Part shown: positions 16,694-24,190 of the stretch, one piece after another
Layout: each line of letters starts with the position of its first letter
How positions within the stretch are numbered: position 1 is the first letter of the stretch
Assembly (NCBI RefSeq): GCF_900110065.1
Contig: NZ_FOCI01000006.1
Location: forward strand, 62,001 to 126,000
Length of the DNA stretch: 64,000 nt
Reading direction: 5' to 3'
DNA from: Loktanella fryxellensis
Lineage (GTDB): Bacteria > Pseudomonadota > Alphaproteobacteria > Rhodobacterales > Rhodobacteraceae
Made by a program: the position numbers and the translations under genes
The notes under the pieces: model-generated
What the model saw: only the letters and a program-made list of their open reading frames with translations
Database searches by the model: none
Told to the model about the DNA's origin: nothing

Positions 16694-17667
16694 TCCGCAC
16701 CGTCCTCGCCCTTTCGGTTCTGTCAGCCGCCCCGGTGCAGGCCGACGTGTCCCGCGCCGTGACCGACCACATCCTGCCCGGTTTCGCGCAATTCGCGACA
16801 CACGCCGAGGCGCTGTCCGCCACCGCCGCCGCCGACTGCACCCCTGCCGCCGTGCAACCCGCCTATCAGGCGGCGTTCGATGCATGGCTGGGCGTCGCCA
16901 ACCTGCACATCGGCCCGTCCGAGACCGGGGCGCTGTCCATCGCCTACTGGCCCGACGACCGCGCCTTCACCCCCCGCGCGTTGACCGCGCTGATCGCCGA
17001 CCCCGCGTCCCGCGATCCCGCCACCTTCGCCGAGGTGTCGATCGCCGCGCGCGGCCTTTTCGCCCTCGACATGCTGCTCTACGATCCTGCCTTCGCCGGA
17101 TACGCGGCAGGCGACGCCACCTGCACGCTGGTGCAGGTCGTCAGCGCCGATCTGGCCGCACAGGCCACGGCGCTGGACGCCGCGTGGCGTGACGCGTTCG
17201 CCGCCGTGCTGACCTCCGCCGGTGCGCCCGGCAACGCCACCTACATGACCGGGGACGAGGCGCTTCGCGCGCTCTATACCCAACTGCTGACGGGTCTGAC
17301 TTTTGACGCCGACATGCGCCTCGCGCGTCCCCTCGGCACGTTCGACCAACCCCGTCCCCGCATGGCAGAGGCGTGGCGCTCGGGCCGTCCCCTGCGCAAC
17401 GTCGTGCTGTCGGTGAAGGCCGCACAGGGTCTCGCCCATGCGCTGACCGACACCGACCTGCCGCTGACCGATGCGGCTGTTGCGCGGGTCGAGGTGGCGG
17501 CGTCACGCATCGACGATCCCGCGTTCCAGACCGTGACGGACCCGCAGGCCCGTCTGCTGGTCGATGTCCTGCACCAGCGTGTCGCGGCGGTCGAGGTCGC
17601 CATCGACACGGAAATCGGCGGTGCGCTGGGCATTGCAGCAGGCTTCAACGCGCTGGACGGGGACTGA
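16690..17667 (+). CDS. Second imelysin family protein
   Basis: A 325-residue exported protein: signal peptide MIRTVLALSVLSAAPVQA (cleavage near residue 18), then an imelysin domain with YQAAFDAWLGVANLHIGPSE and ARGLFALDMLLYD, where the first imelysin has GxHxxE. The His/Glu signature is replaced (RGLFALDMLL), so any metal-binding role of that motif is altered, as is usual for this second, shorter paralogue. ATG at 16690 overlaps the di-heme gene stop. It probably acts with the first imelysin and the cytochrome. Confidence 0.88.
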   Translation: MIRTVLALSVLSAAPVQADVSRAVTDHILPGFAQFATHAEALSATAAADCTPAAVQPAYQAAFDAWLGVANLHIGPSETGALSIAYWPDDRAFTPRALTALIADPASRDPATFAEVSIAARGLFALDMLLYDPAFAGYAAGDATCTLVQVVSADLAAQATALDAAWRDAFAAVLTSAGAPGNATYMTGDEALRALYTQLLTGLTFDADMRLARPLGTFDQPRPRMAEAWRSGRPLRNVVLSVKAAQGLAHALTDTDLPLTDAAVARVEVAASRIDDPAFQTVTDPQARLLVDVLHQRVAAVEVAIDTEIGGALGIAAGFNALDGD

Positions 17668-17670
17668 TCC

Positions 17671-18750
17671 ATGACCACACGCCGCACCTTTCTGGCCGCC
17701 CTGCTGGCCGCCGGGGCCATGCCCCGCCTTGGCTGGGCCGCCGTGGGCAACCCCGCCTATCTGGCCGCCGCACAAGAGGCTGACGGCACCTTCGCCCTCT
17801 TTGGTCTGACGGAAGGTGGCATCGAGACGTTCCGCATCTCCTTGCCCGCACGCGGCCATGCGGGGGCAGGGCACCCGGTCCGGGCCGAGGCGGTCGCCTT
17901 TGCCCGCCGTCCCGGCACCTTTGCCCGCGTGATCGACTGTGCGACGGGCAGGGTGATCCGCGACCTGACACCGCCGCCGGGGCGGCAGTTCAACGGGCAC
18001 GGCGTGTATGATCCGAGTGGTGCGGTGCTCTTCACCTCCGAACAGGATGCGGCGACCAGCGACGGCGTGATCGGCGTGTGGGACGTGGCTGCGGGCTATG
18101 TCCGCCGCGCCGCGTTCCCCAGCGGCGGCATCGGCCCGCATGACCTGCGCCTGATGCCGGACGGTGCCACGCTGGTGGTCGCCAATGGCGGGATCGCCAC
18201 CGATCCGACCGACCGGACCAAGCTGAACATCGCCACCATGCGCCCCAACCTGAGCTACCTTGCGCTGGACGGCACTTTGCTGGAGCGGGTCGAACTGCGC
18301 CCCGATCTGGCGCAGAACTCCATCCGGCATCTGGCGGTGCGCACCGATGGCCTTACAGGCTTTGCGATGCAGTGGGAGGGGGAGGCGGGCATCGTCACCC
18401 CGCTGCTGGGTCTGCACCGGCGCGGCACGGACCTGGTGCTGGCACTGGCCCCAGAGGCGGACGAGATCGCGATGCAGGGCTACGCGGGCAGCATCGCCTT
18501 CGACGGGGCCGGGGCAGAGGTCGCGATTTCTTCGCCGCGCGGGGGGCGTGTCCACCGCTTCGACGACACGGGCGCGTTCCTTGGCGCGGTGTCGCGCAGC
18601 GATGTCTGCGGTCTTGCGGCGCGCACGGGCGGGCTGCTCGCCAGCGACGGTCTGGGCGGTCTGGTCGCCATCGCGAACGGGACAGCACGACCTTTGGGCC
18701 ATGCGGACCGGGCGTGGGACAACCACATCGTCACGCTGCCAAAGGTCTGA
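17671..18750 (+). CDS. DUF1513 domain-containing protein
   Basis: A 359-residue protein with a twin-arginine style signal (MTTRRTFLAALLAAGAMP), so probably exported folded to the periplasm. The rest matches DUF1513, a predicted beta-propeller (repeated blades such as FNGHGVYDPSGAVLFTSEQ, GIGPHDLRLMPDGATLVVAN). It starts 3 bp after the second imelysin stop and is the last gene of the iron-related operon. It converges on the DUF427 gene with only 3 bp between stops. Molecular function is unknown; co-occurrence with imelysin and DUF1111 is the only functional clue. Confidence 0.9.
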   Translation: MTTRRTFLAALLAAGAMPRLGWAAVGNPAYLAAAQEADGTFALFGLTEGGIETFRISLPARGHAGAGHPVRAEAVAFARRPGTFARVIDCATGRVIRDLTPPPGRQFNGHGVYDPSGAVLFTSEQDAATSDGVIGVWDVAAGYVRRAAFPSGGIGPHDLRLMPDGATLVVANGGIATDPTDRTKLNIATMRPNLSYLALDGTLLERVELRPDLAQNSIRHLAVRTDGLTGFAMQWEGEAGIVTPLLGLHRRGTDLVLALAPEADEIAMQGYAGSIAFDGAGAEVAISSPRGGRVHRFDDTGAFLGAVSRSDVCGLAARTGGLLASDGLGGLVAIANGTARPLGHADRAWDNHIVTLPKV

Positions 18751-18753
18751 TCC

Positions 18754-19227
18754 CTACCAGTGCCGCGTGCCGGCCGCCCCCTTGATCCGGCCCGTCAAGT
18801 TGGGCGTCACCCAGCCGCCATAGAAGTCGCCCGGCTGCGGCTGCACCTGCACCTCGCCGACCCACGCCGCATCGACCAGCCCGGCATAGAACGCCACATG
18901 CCCCGCGATGGGCGCAAAGCGGGCGCTGGGCGTGTCATAGGCCCACGCGGCCCGCGTCGCCGTCCGCCCGCCCGCGATCACGTCGTAATACCGCGCGGCC
19001 CCCTTCCATTCGCACCAGCTGCTGCCTGTCACCGACCGCAGGGTCGCCGTCACGTCGCCCACGGGGATGTAGTAGCTGGGGGCATGGTGCGTCTCGAGCA
19101 CGCGCCACGCAGCGGTCGTGTCCACGATGATCGCGCTGCCCAGTTGCACCCGGATGCGCTGCGGCACGGGTTCCAGCGCGGGCGGGCGCGGATAGGACTG
19201 CACGTCCTCGGGCGGCAGGCCGGTCAT
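18754..19227 (-). CDS. DUF427 domain-containing protein
   Basis: A small cytosolic protein of 157 residues with the DUF427 core: VDTTAAWRVLETHHAPSYYI, then TGSSWCEWKGAARYYDV and AAWAYDTPSARFAPIAGHVAF. The family has a compact beta fold and no established reaction. It is the last gene of a five-gene minus operon; its ATG (19227) overlaps the UbiG-like methyltransferase stop by 4 bp, so it is translationally coupled. Acting with flavoproteins and methyltransferases is an inference from the operon only. Confidence 0.9.
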   Translation of the reverse strand: MTGLPPEDVQSYPRPPALEPVPQRIRVQLGSAIIVDTTAAWRVLETHHAPSYYIPVGDVTATLRSVTGSSWCEWKGAARYYDVIAGGRTATRAAWAYDTPSARFAPIAGHVAFYAGLVDAAWVGEVQVQPQPGDFYGGWVTPNLTGRIKGAAGTRHW

Positions 19228-19931
19228 GCCACGCCTCCCGGTTTGCGCGCGGTGCCCATGTAGAGGACCGCCGTCAGCGGCAGCGGACCGAAGGTCAGGT
19301 CGCCGCGCCGGTCGATCCCGCGCGGCCCCAGCCCGGTGACCGGGCCGGGGACCAGCCCCACGCCTTCCATCGCGCGGCGCAGCTCGCGCGGCTTGATGAA
19401 CATCGCGGGATCATGCGTGCCGCGCGGCAGCAGCCGCAGAATGTCCTCGGCCAAGGTGATGGTGGCCAGCCGCGCCACGGGATTGCGGTTGATCGTGTCG
19501 AACAGGAACAGCCCGCCGGGCCGCAGCGTGCGCGTCACCTCGGCCAGCACGCGGTCCAGATCGGCCACGTGTTCCAGCACATCGACGCAGACCACCGCAT
19601 CGAACTGCGCGTCACCGTAGGGCAGCGCTTCGCCCACGCCCACGTCATAGGCGATGGCGAGGTCACCCAGGGCGGCATGGTCGCGGGCGGCGCGGATCGC
19701 ATCGGCGGCGGGGTCGATGCCCGTCACGCGTGCCCCGCGCTGCGCCAGCGCCTCGGCCATGAAACCGCCTGCACAGCCCAGATCCAGCACGTCCTTGCCC
19801 TGCCAGTCGATGTGTCGGTCGAACCACCGCAACCGGCCCGGCACGAGGTTCTTCAGCGTGCGGACCCAGCGGATCTCGTCAGACCACCAGCGGTCGGCGA
19901 AGCTGTCGTAGATCGTCAGGTCATTGCGCAT
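19224..19931 (-). CDS. UbiG-like class I SAM-dependent methyltransferase
   Basis: A 235-residue methyltransferase closely resembling UbiG (the ubiquinone O-methyltransferase). The SAM-binding motif I is VLDLGCAGGFMAEAL (about residues 48-62), followed by VTGIDPAADAI (motif II), DAVVCVDVLEHV and LRPGGLFLFDTINR. The N-terminal IYDSFADRWW is also UbiG-like. It sits in an operon with a photolyase-like flavoprotein, an FAD oxidoreductase, an ICMT-like enzyme and DUF427 rather than with ubi genes. It is therefore probably a specialised paralogue acting on another hydroxylated, perhaps lipophilic, substrate. It overlaps the upstream gene by 11 bp. Confidence 0.85.
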   Translation of the reverse strand: MRNDLTIYDSFADRWWSDEIRWVRTLKNLVPGRLRWFDRHIDWQGKDVLDLGCAGGFMAEALAQRGARVTGIDPAADAIRAARDHAALGDLAIAYDVGVGEALPYGDAQFDAVVCVDVLEHVADLDRVLAEVTRTLRPGGLFLFDTINRNPVARLATITLAEDILRLLPRGTHDPAMFIKPRELRRAMEGVGLVPGPVTGLGPRGIDRRGDLTFGPLPLTAVLYMGTARKPGGVA

Positions 19932-20745
19932 CGGGGCGGTCCTTTTGGGTCAGGCGGGGTAGGGCATAGGGCACCTGTGCGCGGTAGGTGGCGAAACGGT
20001 CGCCATAGCGGCTGGCAAAGCGCCGCTCCTTCAGCCGGGGCGCGATCAGGCAATAGGCGGTCAGTGCGATGGCAAGGCTCAGCTGGTCCGGTGTCCAGAC
20101 GGGTGGCGTCCACAGGGTCAGGGCGAAGGCTACGTAGATCGGCTGGCGGATCAGGCGGAACAGGCCCTGCGTCGGCATGTCCGGGAACACCGGCCTGATC
20201 CGCGCCAGCAGCGACATCCAGCCCAGCGCGCCCGACTGCACCTCTGCGCCCGCGTCGAAACTGGCCTTCAGCAGGACAAGCCAGCTTGCACCGTAAAGCG
20301 TCGTCATGACCCAGAACGCCGCCCCCTCGGCCCGCCACCAGACGATGCCCGACGGCGTCCACAGCACGAACAGCGCCAGCAGCTGGATCGAGGCGATGAT
20401 CGCATAACTCGTCGTCGCCAGCGTGGTCCCATGCGGTCCGGGCACAAGCCGCGCCAGCAGCTTGCCCCCACGCCCCGTCAGCAGCAGCGAGTGGACGATG
20501 GGGAACTGCGCGATCAGCGCCGCATTGGCCAGCACCGCCCATGGCCACGGCACCGACCCGAGGCTTTCGGCAAGCCCATGGTACATGGCCAAGATCATCG
20601 CCAGCACACCTGCGGCGAACGCCGCGTGGCACACGATCCCAAAGGCCAGCGCCAGCACGATCCGGGGTGCCCCCCGCGGCGGACGCAGTGCTGCCGTGAT
20701 CAGCGTGACCAGCCGGGCGATGCGGGGGTCCGCCAGCACGCTCAT
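19921..20745 (-). CDS. Integral membrane methyltransferase-like protein (ICMT/NnrU-like)
   Basis: A 274-residue protein with about six transmembrane helices. The C-terminal third carries RLIRQPIYVAFALTLW followed by a helix and then RYGDRFATYRAQVPYALP, the pattern of isoprenylcysteine carboxyl methyltransferase / phospholipid methyltransferase-type membrane enzymes. Such proteins methylate lipophilic substrates at the membrane face with SAM. ATG at 20745 overlaps the FAD oxidoreductase stop (ATGA). It is one of two methyltransferases in this operon. The precise acceptor is unknown; NnrU-type proteins of unclear activity are an alternative reading. Confidence 0.75.
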   Translation of the reverse strand: MSVLADPRIARLVTLITAALRPPRGAPRIVLALAFGIVCHAAFAAGVLAMILAMYHGLAESLGSVPWPWAVLANAALIAQFPIVHSLLLTGRGGKLLARLVPGPHGTTLATTSYAIIASIQLLALFVLWTPSGIVWWRAEGAAFWVMTTLYGASWLVLLKASFDAGAEVQSGALGWMSLLARIRPVFPDMPTQGLFRLIRQPIYVAFALTLWTPPVWTPDQLSLAIALTAYCLIAPRLKERRFASRYGDRFATYRAQVPYALPRLTQKDRPDAQ

Positions 20746-21665
20746 CGCTGTTGCAGGATCGCGTTGCCGATCGCGGTGCCGCTGTCCCACGCCGCCTCGA
20801 TCCGCGCGCCAAGGCACCAGTCGCCGCCGACGAACAGCGTGTCGTCCTGGCTCAGGAACCGCTGCCCCAGCGCCTGCGTGGTGCGGGCATACCGCCAGCG
20901 GTGGCTGGCCGCATGGGTCACGGCGGACACATTCACCCCCAGCCGGTCGCACAGCAGCGGCAGCATCAGGGCGGTCACGCCGGCCGCATCCTCCTCCAGA
21001 TGTGCCACACTGAACGCCTCCGACGCCTGCGCCACCCAGAGGGTGCCGCCGGGCCGCCCCGGCTTGCCGCTGTCCTGCGCGATCCACGCCAGATCGTCGT
21101 CGTCATCGCGCTGCACGGTAAAGGGGGCGGGTGCGTCCACCGCCGCCATCAGCGTCAGGCAGGGTGCCATGCGGACATCGCGGATCGCATCGACCAGTGG
21201 ATGATCCGCGCCCAGCAGACCCGCCACCTGCGGGGCGGGCACCGTCATCACGACGCGGGCGACCTGCAGACTGTCGGCGCCCAGATCGACGTGCCAGCCG
21301 TCCCCGTCGCGCACCACGCGGCGCACCTGTGCGCCCTGACGCACGTCCAGCCCCTGTGCCAACGCCTTCGGCAGGGCCGACATGCCGGGGACGCCGACGC
21401 GGTGCGCCCGCCCGCTGCCGTCGTCCCATGTGGCAACGACGCCGTCGCGCGACAGCCGCTCCAGCACCGCACCGAATCCCGCGCCCTGGGCCGTCGCATA
21501 TTGCGCGCCGTGGTCGAACTGCATCGCATCCGCCCGCCGCGTCGCCACGCGCCCGCCGATGCCCCGCCCCTTGTCCAGCACGACAGGCGCGAGCCCCGCA
21601 TCCGCCAGCCTGCGCGCACAGGCGACGCCGGCCATGCCCGCCCCGATCACCACCACGGGGATCAT
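20742..21665 (-). CDS. NAD(P)/FAD-dependent oxidoreductase (renalase/amine-oxidase-like)
   Basis: A 307-residue flavoprotein. The N-terminal FAD motif is VVVIGAGMAGVACARRL with the second-strand PVVLDKGRGIGGRVATRR, and the C-terminal FAD contact is LFVGGDWCLGARIEAAWDSG. This layout is that of the renalase-like / phytoene-desaturase-like small flavin oxidoreductases. The ATG at 21665 overlaps the stop of the photolyase-like gene (ATGA). Substrate unknown. The tight coupling suggests that both flavoproteins work on the same process, possibly light or oxidative stress; that is inference. Confidence 0.88.
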   Translation of the reverse strand: MIPVVVIGAGMAGVACARRLADAGLAPVVLDKGRGIGGRVATRRADAMQFDHGAQYATAQGAGFGAVLERLSRDGVVATWDDGSGRAHRVGVPGMSALPKALAQGLDVRQGAQVRRVVRDGDGWHVDLGADSLQVARVVMTVPAPQVAGLLGADHPLVDAIRDVRMAPCLTLMAAVDAPAPFTVQRDDDDDLAWIAQDSGKPGRPGGTLWVAQASEAFSVAHLEEDAAGVTALMLPLLCDRLGVNVSAVTHAASHRWRYARTTQALGQRFLSQDDTLFVGGDWCLGARIEAAWDSGTAIGNAILQQR

Positions 21666-22879
21666 GCGGGCTGCACCAGATCGAGGATCTGAGGAATCCG
21701 CTGCTTCACCTTGAAGAACCCCGCCGTCGCATGCGGCCAGATCGCCGCATCCCAGTCGCGCCGCCATTCGGTCAACACAATCCCGGCGCGGTCCAGATCC
21801 GGCTGCGCCGCCGCCAGCCAGTCGCGCAGCGGTCCAGTCGTCACGTAGGGCGTGGCGATCTGCGTGGCCCCTGCCGCCGTGGCCCATTTCGCCAATGCCG
21901 CCGGGTCGCCAGCGTGCAGCGGCACGGCGACCAGCCCCAGCCGCCGTGCCTGATCGGCCAGCGCCCCCGCCTCGAACGCCGTCACATGGTCGGCGATGGG
22001 CAAGGGGGACCGCAGGTGGCTGGCAATCAGTGTCGCCGTGGTGCGGATGTCGAGGGCATCGACGGTGAAATCCTCGACCCGGCAATCTTCGTCCGTCAGC
22101 AGCAGCGCTGTGGGCCGGCCCGCTTGCGGCGGCATCACGTCGCGCAGCGGCAGGACTGACGGCAGGCCGTCGGGCTCCGTCGCCTCCAGCCCTTGTGTCA
22201 CCTCGGCCAGATCGTTGCGGCGCGGGGTGAAGCGGCCATTGGTGAAGGTCGCGATGTTCTGTGGATCGGCGGGATAGGGCTTGCCCCGCGTATGCAGCCC
22301 GGCGACCCAGCGCCATGACAGCGTGTTGGACGCTGCGTCGCCATCCAGCAGGTGGCGATAGAAGAAATCCGCCCCCAGCCGCCATGGCAGCCCTAGGGTA
22401 AAGATCCAGATCGAGGCGAACCACATCCGCGCGTGGTTGTGCAGATAGCCCGTCTCGACCAGTTCCGTGGCCCACGCGTCGAAGCAGTCGATCCCCGTCT
22501 GCCCGTCCATCGCCCGGTCCACGTCCCGGCGCAGCCTGCGGTCCCGGTCGAGGGCGGCAAGATCCGCCTCCAGCCCTTGGCGGTAGCTGTCCCAGACCTG
22601 CGGGCGGCGCTCCAGCCAGCCCTTGAAGTAGCCGCGCCAGATCACCTCCTGGACGAATTTTTCGGCGCCTGCGGGGCCGTGGGCGGCCAGCGCGGTGGCG
22701 ACCAGATCCTGTTCGGTGACCAGTCGGCGGCGGGTGTAGGGCGACAGGGTGGACACCGCAGTATGCGCGCCGGGGCCGTGGTCGGTGTTGCGACCGTTGG
22801 CATAGCGGCGACCCATGCGGGGGGCAAAGTCTGCCATCGCGGCATCCGCGGCGCTGCGGGTGGGGGTCCAGTCGGTCAT
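21662..22879 (-). CDS. Photolyase/cryptochrome-like FAD-binding protein with apparently swapped domain order
   Basis: A 405-residue protein. Residues ~50-225 match the helical FAD-binding half of photolyases: FVQEVIWRGYFKGWLE, GYLHNHARMWFASIW, FFYRHLLDGDAASN and WRWVAGLHTRGK. In normal photolyases this half is C-terminal. The usual N-terminal antenna domain is absent, whereas residues ~240-400 form an alpha/beta segment whose order (ALLLTDEDC, GDPAALAKWATAAGA, LDRAGIVLTEWRRDW, AGFFKVKQRIP) resembles that antenna domain. The protein thus looks circularly permuted. Role could be light-driven repair, light sensing or flavin chemistry. It heads the five-gene operon; the ATG at 22879 is followed directly by the recognised sequence. 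Confidence 0.75.
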   Translation of the reverse strand: MTDWTPTRSAADAAMADFAPRMGRRYANGRNTDHGPGAHTAVSTLSPYTRRRLVTEQDLVATALAAHGPAGAEKFVQEVIWRGYFKGWLERRPQVWDSYRQGLEADLAALDRDRRLRRDVDRAMDGQTGIDCFDAWATELVETGYLHNHARMWFASIWIFTLGLPWRLGADFFYRHLLDGDAASNTLSWRWVAGLHTRGKPYPADPQNIATFTNGRFTPRRNDLAEVTQGLEATEPDGLPSVLPLRDVMPPQAGRPTALLLTDEDCRVEDFTVDALDIRTTATLIASHLRSPLPIADHVTAFEAGALADQARRLGLVAVPLHAGDPAALAKWATAAGATQIATPYVTTGPLRDWLAAAQPDLDRAGIVLTEWRRDWDAAIWPHATAGFFKVKQRIPQILDLVQPA

Positions 22880-22971
22880 GCGGCTTCATCCTGTCGGTTG
22901 GGCGCAAAGGTGGTGTGCGGCCGTCCGGCGTCAACGCGACCAATTGGCAGGGACGGTCGCGGTGCGGTGCC

Positions 22972-23769
22972 CTACCTGGTCGCGGCCAGCGGGACAGGGA
23001 GCTGCTGGTCGCTGCGCTGTGGCTGGTCCTGCAACCACCGCTCCAGCCGGGCCGCGCGGTCGTCGTCGCAGCGCAGCACGCAGGTCGAATAGGTCGCCCT
23101 ACCCGGTGTCGTGTAATGCCGGCAACAGCCGCCGCGAAAGGTGAACCAGTCCGAAGCAGTCGTGCCGTCGGCGCGGGTTGCGGACAAATGGCGATAGTGG
23201 ACCTGCCTGTTCCACAGCGGCGCGCCCGCCGCGATCAGACCGGCACGGGCAAGGTCCATCGCCGCATCGATGCAGCCCAGGTCCCGACCAACCGCAAGGC
23301 AGCCGGTGTGCAGGGCATCCGCCAGCAGTCGCCACTGTGCCGTGGGTGGCAGCCCGGTCAGGATGCCGACCTGTGCGATCAGCGGTGCGAACGCCGCAAC
23401 GTACCGTTGCCCGAGGGCCCGGGAGGTTTCGATCCGCGGCCCCGCCAACGTGACGCGGCAGGTCAGCATCGGGTAAGGTGCAGCGTCGGACGACAGCCAA
23501 TGCGCCGCCACGAGGTGCAGGGTATCCGCAGCGATGCCGCCGTCGATTGCCGCACGTTCTGCGCCCAGATGCTGCGTGGCAGCGGCGCAGACCCAGTCCC
23601 AGCCCATTCGCCCGACCAGAGATGCAGCGGCGGCCTTGTCGTCCCACCCCGCGCCGGCGGCATCCTGACGGTCCAGCCACGCGCGCAGGCGGACGGGGTC
23701 GCTTGCCAATGCCGCGAAGGGGATGGGGCCGTCGATGTGGCGGTCGTCACGGGCATCGGACAGGGGCAT
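22972..23769 (-). CDS. FhuF-like siderophore ferric reductase
   Basis: A 265-residue cytosolic protein resembling FhuF, which reduces ferric siderophores after import. The C-terminal [2Fe-2S] domain is recognisable by RGGCCRHYTTPG with an adjacent cysteine pair, Cys215-Cys216, followed by Cys230 and Cys234. The first pair is standard, but the spacing C-C-x13-C-x3-C differs from the usual C-C-x10-C-x2-C. No siderophore transporter adjoins it, so its partner system is elsewhere. It has its own ~137-bp upstream region and is separated by 92 bp from the photolyase-like operon downstream. Confidence 0.75.
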   Translation of the reverse strand: MPLSDARDDRHIDGPIPFAALASDPVRLRAWLDRQDAAGAGWDDKAAAASLVGRMGWDWVCAAATQHLGAERAAIDGGIAADTLHLVAAHWLSSDAAPYPMLTCRVTLAGPRIETSRALGQRYVAAFAPLIAQVGILTGLPPTAQWRLLADALHTGCLAVGRDLGCIDAAMDLARAGLIAAGAPLWNRQVHYRHLSATRADGTTASDWFTFRGGCCRHYTTPGRATYSTCVLRCDDDRAARLERWLQDQPQRSDQQLPVPLAATR

Positions 23770-23905
23770 GACAGGGGTCTTCCACAGGATCGCGATGGCC
23801 CACGACCATCTCGCCCCTATATCTGACTAATACGATCAGGATATGCAAGCGCCCTTGTGGCAGCGGCGCAGGCCACCCGCCGCCTCTCATGCGTCCGCCG
23901 GTCCT

Positions 23906-24190
23906 TCAGCCTGTCGGCAGACAGCCCTGCAGCCCTGCAGGCAGCACGATCCACGCCCCGGCGTCATAGAGCGCTGCCGTCAGGTCGCCGCCCTGTGCCG
24001 TCACGCTGATCCAGTGCCGCCCGATGCCCGCCACGGCCACGTCGCGCGGCAGACCCGCCAACAGATCGTGCGGCGGGAACAGCACCAGCGCGCCCGGTGC
24101 CGCATCGGACACCACCATGACCAGCGCCAGCACGCCGATCCACCCGGCCAGCAGGGCGGTGCCACCGGCAAGGCCGCCCTTAATAGTCAT
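23906..24190 (-). CDS. Small membrane-anchored hypothetical protein
   Basis: A 94-residue protein not assigned to a family. It has one N-terminal hydrophobic helix (GTALLAGWIGVLALVMVVSD) and a short periplasmic-type tail ending in a Cys-containing LPAGLQGCLPTG. Its ATG at 24190 lies 11 bp inside the end of the preceding gene, so it is translationally coupled and very likely real. It is the last gene of the four-gene operon that begins with the FAD oxidase. It has no catalytic motif that can be recognised. Confidence 0.6.
   Translation of the reverse strand: MTIKGGLAGGTALLAGWIGVLALVMVVSDAAPGALVLFPPHDLLAGLPRDVAVAGIGRHWISVTAQGGDLTAALYDAGAWIVLPAGLQGCLPTG

Noticed and set aside
19224-19931. The housekeeping ubiquinone O-methyltransferase UbiG
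   Set aside because: Sequence is UbiG-like, but the operon context (flavoproteins, ICMT-like protein, DUF427) points to a specialised paralogue, so the symbol was not assigned.
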